From Sclerodactyla briareus (Eukaryota; Echinodermata; Holothuroidea; Dendrochirotida; Sclerodactylidae), in contig JAODTK010005592.1 of assembly GCA_026419785.1 (NCBI GenBank), positions 124,001 through 188,000 of the forward strand: a stretch of DNA of 64,000 nt, written 5' to 3'. This document shows, piece after piece, positions 49,101-59,960 of this stretch (position 1 is its first letter; each line of letters opens with the position of its first letter). A program made the translations under genes and the position numbers. The notes under the pieces are model-generated. The model made no database searches, was not told the origin of the DNA, and saw only the letters and a list, made by a program, of their open reading frames with translations.

Positions 49101-50350
49101 ACAGGTCAAACAAGATTGCATGGGAAAAAGATCAATGGGATCAGCATAGTCCGGAGACCAAAACAGAATGATTGACAATTGTCCATCAGGGAGACATGAT
49201 ATTCACGTTGCCAATTTATAAACTGCTACCGGACACTCAATTCGTTTTTTTTTTTTTTTTTTGCACCGAGACATGGTGGCCTCCTGTTGTGATCATACAC
49301 ATACAAAATGAATGGCACAGTACTGATCAGCCACAATATAGGCTAGGGACGGTAGCGATCTAAATTGGGATGATACTGAATATCCATGACCAAAACAATC
49401 GATCACATTGGCCAATCAAGATCATACAGCAGGGAATACATTTCCTGTTGGTTATATGCCTACCCTGGGAGAACACGTGTTGTAGTCAGTCGACGAGTTT
49501 TTTTTTTTTTTTTGAAAACAGCATCGCCCATCTGGAGAACAGAAGCCCCAAAATTAGATATTTTTTCAACGTACTTACATCCTCAGACTCCCAATGAGAG
49601 GCATTACAGACATTGGTAGAAATTGAATTCCTATTAACCCAATTCAGCTGCATGGAGAGACACACATAATGAATATTCATTAATTCAATATACTCCATGT
49701 GGGTTCGAGCTTAGTAGCCATAAAAAAAACGAAACCATTTCCACAGCTATTGATAGGACCGAGGTTATATTTCCACTAAATAACATAGTGTTGAGATGCC
49801 CATTTCTCGAGCTTCACTCCCCAACTAACCCCAATGAACGCATCTAGGGTCTAGAGTTGAGGTCAGTTGACCATGATACCGATGTTGCAGAACTGCGAAG
49901 CAATGCAACAGAAATTCAGCAAAAATCACACTACCTGGCGAACGAATTTTGACAAAACTCACAGTTCGCTTTTTTTTCAATCTATCAAAGGTGATTATTA
50001 TGAGACAATCCGGCATAAAGGTGATAGCAGCTGCCAATGGGTGTTCAGGGACCACTGCAAAACCAACACTACGGATGGACTGATGTTTCTTTTCTTTGCT
50101 TCAGATTACAAATTCGGATGAACCAACCAATGAGTTGAAGGGTAGCTGCAGTAGAACTCCATGAGTGTTCGCGTAACCAAAATTGTTGCCCCACCAAAGC
50201 TGTGGAGGGCTGATGCAAATTAGCTAGCCCGAATGTGAGCGGCCAGGCACACCCGATAATGGCCACAGTGAGGTCTCACACTAATTTTTGGTATTAAAAC
50301 GATGCCTGCTAAAACGTAGCTGCCCTCTTTGACAGCAGTTCCAGGGCTAA
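46111..50350. other. Intergenic, nothing recognised
   Basis: Long AT-rich interval between the candidate exon and the Buster-like MITE. It holds the 47.7-kb repeat copy, two phrases ATAGATGGCGCTAT (46,339 and 46,531), and T runs at 49,246-49,262 and 49,499-49,514. No coding family recognised. Confidence 0.5.
47725..47830 (+). repeat. Dispersed repeat pair sharing a GGGGAATC...TATTCCC block, copy 2
   Basis: AATGGGGAATCGTGTCTATT, CCCCGAACTGTTCAGTGG and CATGCGCACTTACAAACC correspond to 10,685-10,795. Similarity ends abruptly at about 47,830. Confidence 0.5.
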
Positions 50351-50361
50351 CATATCTAGTA

Positions 50362-50632
50362 CAGGGGTTTCCCCCAAACAGGAGGAAATTTCCCCCCAGG
50401 GGGAAATTTCAAAATTCAGGCGCAAGAAAAAAAATGTTTACAAAGGTAATCATTTCTGCATGATTTTTGGAGTTGTGAATTCTTCTTTTTTACAAAAAAC
50501 AATTACATAGCGAGTTTAAACCCTTTCACGCATTCCCCACCATCAAACCAATTATATGTATTTCACAGGGGAACAGCTTCAAGCGAAAGGCAAAGGGGGA
50601 AATGGCGGAGAAAAAGGTTGGGAACCACACTG
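50362..50632. mobile_element. hAT (Buster-like) MITE with perfect 8-bp TSD
   Basis: A 271-bp element between exact copies of ATCTAGTA at 50,354-50,361 and 50,633-50,640. The duplication has TA at its centre, the nnnTAnnn pattern reported for Buster-type hAT transposases. One end is CAGGGGTTTCCCCC; the other, read inward, is CAGTGTGGTTCCCAACCTTT, close to the CAGTGGTTCCCAACC terminus well known from Charlie/Buster elements. The interior is non-coding, with palindromic GGAAATTTCC-like blocks at about 50,385-50,412. It lies about 1.5 kb downstream of the RCC2 stop. Confidence 0.85.
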
Positions 50633-52155
50633 ATCTAGTACCTGGCTGACACGCCCTTGTTTTGTTGAACAACCGGAATGGAGCCAAGGGGAGGACCTGT
50701 GGACAATATCTGTACAATATCTAAACAATGGTCACACCATATTGTGGGCCACCTAAATGTCTGGATATCCTAGATGTACCCAAATTAGGAGTAGCTTGCA
50801 CGTTGAGGAAGTTATTCATATTTCGCAGAAAAGCGCAATCTATTTCAAGCAAGCAACAGTTAGTCAACTTGAGGGTCCACTTCAAATGTTGAGGAGAACC
50901 TGATATAACAAGGCACTGTGTACATACTCTGGAAAAGGGTAATGGGGGTGTGGGAGACAACAGAAAGGATGATACCAAAAGTCTGTTTAGACATTACTAC
51001 TGCAGATTTTTGATGGTCCCATACAAGAAAAAAATATGGCAATGGTGGCACCAGCAAAGAAGCATTGCGTGGAAAACACTGGCGAACAGGGACGACATTG
51101 CTTGCCCGACAAAACAGCTTCCGTGCAATTTGATAATCGATATGTTCTATCCCTTTTTATGATATGTCATACAAGAGTCCACGTCCAATATTCTGCGTGT
51201 AGTCTCAAAGGTTATATTGCCTGTTCAATGTGAATAACACAAAACAAGGGAGTTTGAAACCTTAGATTGTGTTTTGATTTTATGAATATGCTCTTTCAAA
51301 TTTTTCCAAATTTCAGAAGAATCAGCTGCAATCTCCCGTATGAGTTTGAATTTTACAAACGGCACCATCCGTTATTCGCTGGGAGTTCTGATACGATATT
51401 CCCTTTTACAATTACAGATAGCAGGTGCTGTGTAGCCATATGACTTTATCCAGCACAGTCTAACGACTGTGTACACCAGATCTAGTTCACGTGTATACAG
51501 AAAAGTGTTTTTGAAGGCTGTGTAGCTGCAGTGACTGACAGAAGGCCTTCAGATGTGTAAAAACCTTTGTGTTAACACCCCAAATCCTGTAAATAGGCAA
51601 CTGGGTATAACCCCTCTGCTAACAACCCCATATTGCATGCTTCCCCCCCCCCCACTCCCTCCCAAGTGTCACCACCCCACCATGAATACCCCCTGCGGTG
51701 AGATTGGCACCATTGCTACTGGGCGCGATGACGGCCCTCCCTAGTGACCAACTTGATGCAGCTCGTCCGTTCCTGTCCCTGTGGGGGTGGCAGAATTGTT
51801 CACTTTGCTGGCAGGTGTGCCAGGCTGCGTACCTTTCTCAGAGCCACCCATGTAAGTTGAGTGTTCATTTGAGACGGGGGGAGATCTGCAGGAAAGGCGT
51901 CCGCAACTCTGCATCTGGCACCCACACCCCGTTCGTCACCAGCGGTGTCACCGCGCCTCGGACGGCATGGACATGTGCCATTGGCCTGTGGCGGCGCTCT
52001 TTGGCAGCGTTAGTTTCCTGAGTGGTAGCGACCTCGTTGGTCGAATTTGTTTTCCGTCTCTGTGGCCACTGTTCCCTTCGCCCACCTGTTCAACCAGCGG
52101 TTTTTTTCCCGTCAGCCACATCCGTTTTTAATTATTACCGGGTGTTTGTGTTGCC

Positions 52156-52704
52156 TCAGCTGGTTTCGGCTTTTCGTCCCTGGTTCCGGTTTTTAGTTCG
52201 ACGGGTTTCTGATGCTTTCCACAGGTCTGCCTCAGTTTCAACCGGATCCGGTTTTTGTAGCCCTCTTGTTTTGACCGATGTTGTAACCATGGTTGGTTCC
52301 TTCTCTGCTGCGGGCTCCGCTGCCGCAGCACCGTTGGCGGCCTCGGCAGCCACCTTGGGCTTGTCGCTCTCCTCTTTCTGAGCCTCTCCTTCTTTATTAA
52401 CCTCCATCAGCAACCGGGGCTGGCTCTTGGGACGAGGGGGTGCCGGGGTGATCTGTTGGCATGCGGATCAAAGATGGGTATCTTCGAGACGCGGACCTTG
52501 TCCTCCTCCCGGTCGTCTGGGCGATCATCAGGGAGTGGCCCATCCCACAGGCCACCTTGTAGATGTGGAAGCCCTCGAGGGGCTTGGCCTTTGGGGTGCG
52601 TGGAGGACCGGCTGGCGTTGTTCCCCATAACCCAGCTCACCGTAGGTGGGGGAGGGACCCCAGCTGATGATGCTTTCCTCTGCCGCTATCACGTAGAGCG
52701 GTTG
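52156..52704 (-). CDS. rcc2: RCC2 terminal exon with C-terminal K/E/A-rich tail
   Basis: Last exon of RCC2. After the acceptor CCCTAAACAG it gives SNRST-VIAAEESIISWGPS, PTYGELGYGE, an SRSSTHPK linker, KPLEGFHIYKVACGMGHSLM-IA and DDREEDKVRVSKIPIFDP. These match vertebrate ADESTISWGPSPTFGELGYG, the MGYSHSLVIA core, and the acidic-basic end EKEKIKKLPEYNP. Beyond the vertebrate end, after one more slip in a C run, the frame runs PRPKSQPRLLMEVNKEGEAQ, then KEESDKPKVAAEAANGAAAA, then a basic stretch to a stop at 52,156. The last part could extend further downstream if another slip exists. About five single-base slips occur here: in ST-VIA, after GYGE, in PK-KP, after MIAQ and in the C run. Family and exon identity are secure; the exact tail is not. 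Confidence 0.85.
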
Positions 52705-53379
52705 CTGTTTAGGGGATAGGAAGAAAACCCAAAAGGTTAACAAACTGAAAGCCTCGAAGCAACACATAATTTCTTATGCAATGCAAAAGAGTTTGACTAG
52801 TGGCTATCTGTATCTCTTTCTATTATTGGACAAATGGGTCCATGAACTGCTAGTCTTGACCTCGTTCAACGATCATTGGCTGATTTGGTTGGAGCTATTT
52901 AGTCTGTTTCAACCATTCTGATTTGAGAAGGAGAGGGGGGATTGGCTTTTAACAAAATATAACATCAGAAGCCAAAAGCATTATCGCAGAGGTTATAGAT
53001 AACCAGCCCCTTAGTGTTAGTGTTTCAGTCTTATTTTACACATAAATGGCAGTGCTGGTGTAGAGTCCTCTCGATCCGAGTCATTATCAGGGTCTGAGTC
53101 CTTAGCTTTTGAGTCTTGAGTCCAGTACCCAAGTCTTTTCGCAATCCTGCCCTATACAATTAATGCAGCTGAACCACTGCTATATTTATTATAATGTTAT
53201 ACGATTATGCGATTGCCCCCAGTCTTGTCTGGTTTGCGACGATCAGTAGGTCTCCCAGCAGTCACCATGCCAAACAATAATTAAGGGGAAATTCTATGTG
53301 ATGCTTCCAGATTTTGATAGTAGCATTCAACAGAAACCGCTTACTAATCAGTGAACATTTCAAATCATAAGGACTAGGA

Positions 53380-53960
53380 GCTACTCTGAATATTGACCAG
53401 GTCTACGAAGGAGTATAAGTTTGCGTGGAAAGAGTACCACAATGCCTACATTATGACCATATTAAACTTCCATGACTAAGTATCTCAGGATCAAGGGTGG
53501 ACCACACTACTACGTGTCATGAGAATCCAACAAATCTGAAAAATTTGCCATGATGATATGAAGCCCAAATTATACACATAATAACCCACGGGATGAAAGT
53601 CAATCCTAACATTTTTGAGGACTAAAGGTAGACCATACCTATCAAGCTTCATCCGGCAAACTTTACAGTTGGGCATAAATTATGCAAATTAGACATGACT
53701 GAATGACCACAGATGATCCTTGAATCTATGATGAAAAGTTCAGAGAACTGAAAGTGAAACATTACCAACAAGTTTCATGAAGAACACAACCAAACCGAAA
53801 TTTGGCCTATATTCAAAAGTTCACAAAATCGGCCTTACGTTCAGAGAAATTCCTGCTAACAAGAAAGTGGGACACACCATTACATACTCACCATGCACAC
53901 ACACACAAGACAATGATCGCTAAGTTTCTCCCTGGCCTTTGCTCAGGCGAGGCAAAAACT
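53380..53960. repeat. Related degenerate repeat in the last RCC2 intron
   Basis: Phrases GGGCATAAATTATGCAAATT, AGGACTAAAGGTAGACCAT, GAATGACCACAGATGATCCTT and, near the end, CCTGCTAACAAGAAAGTG with a CA-rich stretch and ATGATCGCTAAG tie this to the 60,740-61,180 array and, for its end, to 24,640-24,735. No coding potential is seen. Confidence 0.5.
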
Positions 53961-54550
53961 ATTTGGTGATTGCGAGCTCCCGATATGATAAGGCCACAAA
54001 AACATTGACTACATGTCAATCGGAAAAATATTTTTTTCGTAATACCTCGGTTCAAACTGTCAGAGCAAGATTGGAGAAGAAAAATAGGAACTTGCAAGGC
54101 CGATATAAAATTCATGAGGTGAGAGTGAATTCCCCCCACACGATCCACTCATGCCAACAAATTGGTCTGGCTCTTCACCTAGCAAAAACCAACAAACGAG
54201 CATTGCCCCCGAAGAGTCGTCATGCCTCGAAATTCTGAGAGGACTTTGTCAAGCCAGCAAAGTCTAGTGCTCATATGCTTGGAAACTGAAAGGTCAGTGG
54301 GACAGTGTGCGAACATGGTTTGGAGCTTCAACTTCAAGATTTAGGGGTTCTGAAATATGCTCCTTCCATCTATTAAAGGTTCAAAACAATCCACAGCACA
54401 TCCACCTGACCTAGATCATGGGTTTTGATTCTGGGCGAGGCATGCTGGTTCCTTTCCAGGCAGGAATGATCACATCGGTTACCAGGTAGGTAGCCCGCGT
54501 AATCAGGAATGTTTCCTTGGGCCCAGACTCATCATCACGCCAGCCAATTC

Positions 54551-54847
54551 CAGGTTTACCTTCAGATTCTGGGCAATTAAATTTCATGACTTTTCCATGA
54601 CCAAATGAAAAATTCCATGACCTTCTCAATGACAGCTGGCACAGAATTCTCAACTACACATTGAAAAAAGAGAACGACGCAACCACGTCAACAGCCTGTG
54701 AGCAAGTGAAGTAGTGACAACATTGTTTCATGAAAATTTCAAATGCTTTTCCAGGACTCCAAAACTTTTTTTTCTCCAAAATTTCAAAACTTTTACTGAT
54801 GAAATTTCATGACTTTTCCAGGTTTTCCATGACCACCGGAAACCCTG
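54551..54847 (-). mobile_element. hAT-like MITE in RCC2 intron
   Basis: On the minus strand the sequence starts CAGGGTTTCCGGTGGTCATG and continues with repeated forms of GGAAAAGTCATGAAATTT, a layout familiar from CAGGGTTTCC-type hAT MITEs in many animals. The far end begins CAGGTTTACC at 54,551, a weak inverted partner. AATTC occurs directly outside one end and one base outside the other (54,546-54,550; 54,849-54,853), which may be a relic of the target duplication. The boundary at 54,847 is clear and the other is tentative. Confidence 0.55.
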
Positions 54848-55052
54848 TAATTCGGACTGCTGGGCGTGCCAGTACACTCGGCCGTGACGAGTAGCTGGTG
54901 TTGGCACTGGGAAGGAAATTGCTGGCCGGGCAGCAACAGTCCCAGGCAGGCGGCTTTGACAAGTGTTTGGATGATGAGGCCCCGTAGATTCACAGTGTAG
55001 GCCGCTAACTTCAATTCTTGCTCAGAGGATTGGGGGAAGGGGGGGAACTTAC

Positions 55053-55156
55053 CTGCACCCGATGCTCCTGATGTTCCACCCTGAAAGGTCGTGAAGGTTT
55101 GGGGTACATGGTGGCCTCCCCCGTCGACTTTGTCTGACCCCAGAAGTACAGTTGTC
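55053..55156 (-). CDS. rcc2: RCC2 exon, RCC1-repeat blade
   Basis: Sixth visible exon. It begins GQLYFWGQTKSTGEATMYPK, which matches vertebrate GGLFFWGATNTSRESTMYPK. After one missing base it continues LHDLSGWNIRSIGC, matching the vertebrate DLCGWRIRSLACG. The acceptor is TTTCCCCACAG and the donor GTGCAG|GTAAGT. The exon ends with AG of a Ser codon completed by the terminal exon. The 2.35-kb intron that follows carries a hAT-like element at 54,551-54,847 and GC-rich sequence of unknown nature at 54,850-55,020. Confidence 0.9.
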
Positions 55157-55849
55157 CTGTGGGGAAATGCAAAAGATTATAGCAGCTGAGACAACTGGTT
55201 AGCGAAACAGAGCGTCGATCGTGTGTACTGTAGCCCAAACTGTACGGATCATCACCATTCACAGAGAGATCAACAATTTTTCTTGTCCGCGAGAAATTCT
55301 CCACCAAGTAGAAGGAATCAGGCGAACCTCCTGGCAGTACCCTGTCAATGCAGAGGTGATGCAGATTGCTTACCCTACATTTGTCCCTGCTACCATTTCT
55401 AAAGTCTTTAGTATGACCTAACCAGGATTCACCTAACCAGACACTCGATCATTTTTCCAGTTTAGGGCGGCACAGTTCCCAGTTCAGGGCAGCCCAATAT
55501 GCACACAACAAATAAGGCTCCATGGCCGCCAATCTGAACATCTATTTTTAAGTCACACAACAATAAGATCCATGTCCTCATCATGGGGAACACCCATATC
55601 AACAATGAGCTTGATACAACCAGGTGGGGTCAAGTCTTGTGAACAAACTAAAATTGTGTGACATATTAAAATGACACTAGATGACCTTGACCTCAAATCC
55701 CTGAACATCCTATAATAGCCTGTTTCCTGATAATACTGAACATCTTCCATGATCATCCGATTAAGAGTGAAGGAGAAAACCATTTTGTATATATTTCCAC
55801 AATATGGCCTAAAGTTACCCTTGGATGACCTTTGACCTCAATTTTTAAC

Positions 55850-56755
55850 CACTCCAGATGACCCTTCACTTTTTCCCAATTTCCAACTTACTTTCATATC
55901 CAAGGTTATTGAAAGGGCGGTTCTCAATCAGGTCGGTCCCCATATTGTCAGTACTGATCGTTTTGACCACTTTCAGTTTGCATATCGCCCTGGGTTTCAG
56001 TACTGAATCGGCTCTGTTTAGGGTACAAAGTGATATCTTCTCTTCTATTAGTAACAAACAATGTGTGCTGCTTGTACTACTAAATCTTTCAGCAGCCTTG
56101 GTACGGTAGACCCTGATGTCCTGCTTCATAAATTTGAGGCTTAGTTTGGAATCTGTGTACATGGACACTTAACTGCAGATCACCGAATCAATGTGCTAAG
56201 CGAGTCAATGTTCATATTATACGTGTGGTGCAGCTCAGTAAATATTTTGATAGGCCAGCAACTGAGAACTTAAACCATGCTGTGATGCATAGTCAAGTCA
56301 ACTGACTATGGAAATTCTCTTCTGCTGGGGGGTTCCACTAACCGATTATCTCGGCTACAAAGAGTTCAGAACACAGCTGCCCGTGTAGTTTGCAGGGTTA
56401 AGAAATTTACATATGTTACCCCTATTCTGAGGGAGCTACACTGGTTGGCTATTCCTCAGTGTATCGAATATAAGGTTTTCATCATTGCATTTCGTGCTAT
56501 CAAAACTGGTACTCCAGCCTATTTATATAATTTGCTACACAGACCTGTTCGAACAACATATGGTGACCGTAGCTTTGATAACTATGTTTCCCGCTTATGG
56601 AAGTCCCCTTCCTGTTGATTTGAGGTCTCTTGACTATCTTTTTTTCCCAGTCCTAATGTTTCCACTACTCTCAGCACCCGTAAAGCGCATTGAACAACTC
56701 TTGTTGGAGTTTGCGCTTTATATGACTAGTTATTAATTATTATTAATGTGACCCA
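55850..56755 (+). mobile_element. L2/CR1-like LINE fragment (RT and 3' end)
   Basis: Plus-strand LINE fragment inside an RCC2 intron. The RT part at about 55,870-56,130 reads, across shifted frames, KVIERAVLNQVGPHIVSTDR, QFAYRPGFSTESALFRVQSD and ISNKQCVLLVLLNLSAA, typical of L2/CR1 fingers and palm. The second part, about 56,345-56,560, has RLQRVQNTAARVVCRVKKFT, TPILRELHWLAIPQCIEYKV and AFRAIKTGTPAYLYNLLHRP, the classic C-terminal domain. The segment between (about 56,170-56,330) does not read through and much of the palm is missing, so an internal deletion is likely. Near 56,680-56,725 the AAAGCGC...GCGCTTTATA hairpin resembles L2-type 3' tails. The element opposes the gene. Confidence 0.85.
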
Positions 56756-56938
56756 GTACAGTATCATCATGAACCATCAAAGGATATATTATGTAAGAGG
56801 ATCGAGTAGAAATTTGAATCAATGTTAACAGATAGATGAATAGATAGATAGACATACATAATCACAATAGCCTTGTCAGCCATCCACAATGTAGACAAGC
56901 TAAGCTGGAAGTGTCAGATATGTTTCAGGCGGACTCAC

Positions 56939-57125
56939 CATTCGTACAAATGACCATGGAGTATGATGACCCTGCAAATATTTTTGACACTGTGCGGCCC
57001 GACACCTGTGGTTCGAAGAACTTGAGGCTCCGCGGGACTGGCTCGTCCTTCGGGTCCCCGTGGCCAAGTCTACCGTACCCGCCAAAGCCCCATGTGAAGA
57101 TACGAGACTGCATGTCCATGGTAAC
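56939..57125 (-). CDS. rcc2: RCC2 exon, RCC1-repeat blade
   Basis: Fifth visible exon, uninterrupted. It reads VTMDMQSRIFTWGFGGYGRL, then GHGDPKDEPVPRSLKFFEPQ, then VSGRTVSKIFAGSSYSMVIC-TN. This is the strongest diagnostic piece: vertebrate RCC2 carries KRVFSWGFGGYGRLGHAEQKDEMVPRLVKLF and ASQIYAGYTCSFAV. The acceptor is CTCTCTGACAG and the donor AATG|GTGAGT. The splice phase (one trailing G) is completed by GA of the next exon to give Gly. The upstream intron contains copies of a dispersed intronic repeat that is also found beside the preceding exon. Confidence 0.95.
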
Positions 57126-57794
57126 CTGTCAGAGAGAGACATTGTCTTGAATTATCTCACATGATCAGGTGGGTCTAGGTCTGACTATATTCCCACTTTG
57201 GGGGTATAATGATTTTGGCTTCGCCGTCTCAGCCGCTTACGCTGGAAGATTTTTCGTTAGCACAATAGCTCTTCCAACGCTTCAGCTGATTGGTCTGAAA
57301 CCTGGCATGCGTTTGCCCCAGAGAAATTCAAATGGGATCGAAAGTGGGCTCAGTCGATAGAGCTCTTGACTCTTTTTTGCAGTGCTCTTAGACAAGCATG
57401 TCGCCTCGAATGTTTCATGCTTACCCACGTGTGAAAGTGCGTACCTTCGAGGTAACAGGGAGGGGGGGGGGGCTGCCAGGGGTATAGTTGGGGTGGTGCA
57501 GGCAAAGTCTTCATCAAGCTACCAATGACCAGCGGATTGAAACGCTGCCTTAATACAAGACTATAAACTGAATCCTCATCTTCACCTTAATAACCCGACC
57601 CAGAATCGAATCCTGACCTCCCATTTGGTCATCCTCTGAGATGGCAGGATGGTAGTCTTGCGTTAGGACGATTATTCTTATCTGGATTGTTCTTATCTGT
57701 CTACACAAAAAAGATGCAGCCCGACTGACTGATAATAATTGTCTTGTCCAAATTACCAAAATGTAGGCATGGTCATGTGAGAAGATTCATTTTT

Positions 57795-58090
57795 GAATTG
57801 TCAAACTGCTAAACAGCAATCCTCGATGTCACGTGAGGTAACAGCTGGTATGGTCCAACCATTCACAGACATATTTGATTATCTGGAGTGGGGGTGTGTT
57901 CCCTATAAGTGTTGTGATTGGCTTCGCGAATATTGGAAGCAGATTGCAATTTGGACAAGACGATGATACAAACACGAACAACCGAGAGTACGTGTGTGTG
58001 TGATGGCGCACTGCAGAAATCCTGTGAGTGGTGAACATAAAGCAGCAGGTAATCGGGAATATCAAGTATCATCATCTTAACACAAGACTA
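57795..58090 (+). repeat. Dispersed repeat family D, copy 2
   Basis: Sister of 26,655-26,985 in the same orientation, inside the RCC2 intron between exons 58,885 and 57,125. Shared landmarks are AGCAATCCTCGATGTCACGT, AATATTGGAAGCAGATTGC, ATGGCGCACTGCAGAAATCC, AAAGCAGCAGGTAATCGGG and TTAACACAAGACTA. Small indels separate the two, so they are old or differ by many single changes. Confidence 0.65.
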
Positions 58091-58472
58091 GCAGGATGGA
58101 GGTTTGAGGTTAATTTGTTCGATAATGCCCAATATCTCTCAGGTCAGCAGTTTTCCCCATTATGTCACCTCTCATGGCAGGCTGGGAATGACGTTTTGTC
58201 TCCTTCAAAATCACCCAGCTCACAGAGGGATGGGTCTATTCAAAGTGAGGCGAAAGTCTATAATGAGGCTGTCAATATGGCGTTCCGGTCCTCGAAAAAA
58301 TGACACCCTCTGGTTTACCTTGACGTGTCCACAACCCATTTCCAGTTGTGTTGGCCACTCGATTGTTCTTCTCAGTTGAAGGTTTATGTGGGGCACCATG
58401 ATGAAAGGTGGAGGGTACGCAGCAAACACCATAAGTGGCCTACCTCCTCATTCAGTCTGTCGCAATATTCAA

Positions 58473-58750
58473 GAACAACTGCAGGCTCCTCCCAGATACA
58501 ACAGAGGTTATATGATGGAGAATAGAAAACTGTATCTATAGGTCCAAACCCTGTTTCAATACAATGTTTCCTATGTGGAGTTGTTGGCCTTCAAAGTTTG
58601 GTCCATTATGCAGAGAAATTGGAGAGAATCCCAATTATGCAATAAAGCATGATGTCACACTTGGACAACCTGGGAAGTTATGCAGTTATCACATTCAGTT
58701 TCCCTCCAGCTAATATATTAGCCTCTTTATAATTCATCCTGCAGTTGTCC
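58473..58750. mobile_element. TTAA-type MITE, family C
   Basis: A 278-bp element in an RCC2 intron. Its ends are inverted: GAACAACTGCAGG at the left and, read inward from the right, GGACAACTGCAGGATGAAT. The flanks are TTCAA and TTTAA, so a decayed TTAA duplication (piggyBac- or Kolobok-like) is possible. Partial copies occur at about 1,881-2,045 (same orientation, sharing CTATAGGTCCAAACCCT and ACAACAGAGGTTATA) and at about 10,601-10,690 (opposite end, GACAACTGCAGGATGAATTA). Non-coding. Confidence 0.65.
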
Positions 58751-58884
58751 TTTAACCCTAGCTGATTACCATGCAAAAAAAACACTTTGTACTGTAGGTT
58801 TCCGATATGACGGCGCATTTAAACCCCACCCACCAAGCTAATGGGACCAGCCATGCAGAGGTGGACAAACTCAAGGAAACCTAC

Positions 58885-59045
58885 CGTGTGGTTGCCACCG
58901 CAGACCACGTCCTTCATGACAACGTTTTCCAGGGGTTTGATCGTCCCGTCCCTCAGCTTCTCGAGAACAATCTTCCTCGGTGAAGTGATGTTCTGGGACG
59001 AGGTCTTGGTTCCCTTCACTGCAAAGCGGCCGTTTGTGTTATGGC
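58885..59045 (-). CDS. rcc2: RCC2 exon, RCC1-repeat blade (parent of local duplications)
   Basis: Fourth visible exon, with no frame slip. It encodes GHNTNGRFAVKGTKTSSQNI, then TSPRKIVLEKLRDGTIKPLE and NVVMKDVVCGGNHT. Vertebrate RCC2 has GHNSDGKF, then VPRRVAIFIEKTKDGQILPVPNVVVRDVACGANHT at the same place. The loop between KGT and SPRK is the variable RCC2-specific insertion. The acceptor is CGCTTAG|GCCATAAC and the donor CACACG|GTAGGT, and the exon ends on a full Thr codon. The 5' (higher-coordinate) half of this exon plus neighbouring intron recurs in decayed form at about 59,225-59,715. Confidence 0.92.
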
Positions 59046-59715
59046 CTAAGCGGAAAAAGAACAGTCTTCCAAGTCACCAACAAAGAGATTCTTCAAACCC
59101 AATTTCAGGGATATTAGGATTTAGCTCAGCCTTCTCGCCGCAACAGCCGGAAGATTTTCGTGTTAGCGCAATACCTCTCCGGCCTTGATCTGATTGGTCT
59201 CAAATTGATTTGTACTGATTTTATTCTCTCAGCTTCTCAAGAACAATCTTCTTTGGTGATTTTCTCAGGAGATTTTCGCATTAGCGCAATACCTCTCCGA
59301 CGCTTTATTTGATTGATCTGGAATCGATCTGTATTGATTTTAATCGCTTAACTTCTCAAGAACAATATCTTTTTTGGTAAAGTGATGTTACAGGATTAGG
59401 TCTTGGTTACCTTCACTGCAAAGTAGCCGTTTGTGTTATGGTCAATGCGGAAAAGGAGACAAGTGTTTTCAATGTCACCAACAAGGAGATTCTTCATACC
59501 CAACTTCAGGGATATTATGGTTTTAGCCTAGCCTTCTCGCCGCAACAGCCGGAAGATTTTCGTGTTAGCGCAATACCTCCCTGACGCTTCATCTAATTGA
59601 TCTGAATCTCTCAGCTTCTTGAGAAAAATCTTCTATGGTGAAGTGACATTCTGAGGTCATAGTCCCCTTCACTGCGAAGTTGCCATTGGTGTTATAGCCC
59701 ATGCGGAAAAAGAGG
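58951..59715 (-). repeat. Tandem array of a partial RCC2 exon plus intron segment
   Basis: The upstream half of RCC2 exon 58,885-59,045 together with the adjoining intron is repeated at least three more times at higher coordinates. The exon-like part starts at 58,951 (true exon), about 59,225 (truncated after roughly 35 bp), about 59,345 (to about 59,455) and about 59,607 (to about 59,715). The copies keep the region encoding the HNTNG and FAVK residues, but they carry stops and substitutions. Between them the intronic motif with GGAAGATTTTCGTGTTAGCG recurs near 59,148, 59,270 and 59,549, and in diverged form near 57,250. The nominal unit is about 265-275 bp, with the second unit shortened. 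The array lies entirely between two functional exons. Confidence 0.8.
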
Positions 59716-59960
59716 AACCAAGGTTTCTAAGTCACCAACAAAGACATTCGTCAGAATGAAGAGAAAAATTCTCCACATGGGGGATATTATGGGTTTTGGC
59801 TCTGTCTTCTCCAGCGTATCCGATTTTCAAAGAGGTTTCAGAGTCACCAATGGAGGGATTTAAAAAAACAGACTACCTGTGAAGGTTGGGAAGCCCCTAA
59901 CCAATGAAACAAATATTGATATCAAAGTGCTTTATTCCTTCTGCTATCTTATTAGCTTAC

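Noticed and set aside
52022-52381. 119-residue plus-strand open frame
   Set aside because: It is the antisense of the RCC2 terminal exon; residues follow from the complementary coding strand.
54850-55020. Extra RCC2 exon from a 73-residue open minus frame
   Set aside because: It does not align with RCC2, and exons 55,053-55,156 and 52,156-52,704 join in phase without it.
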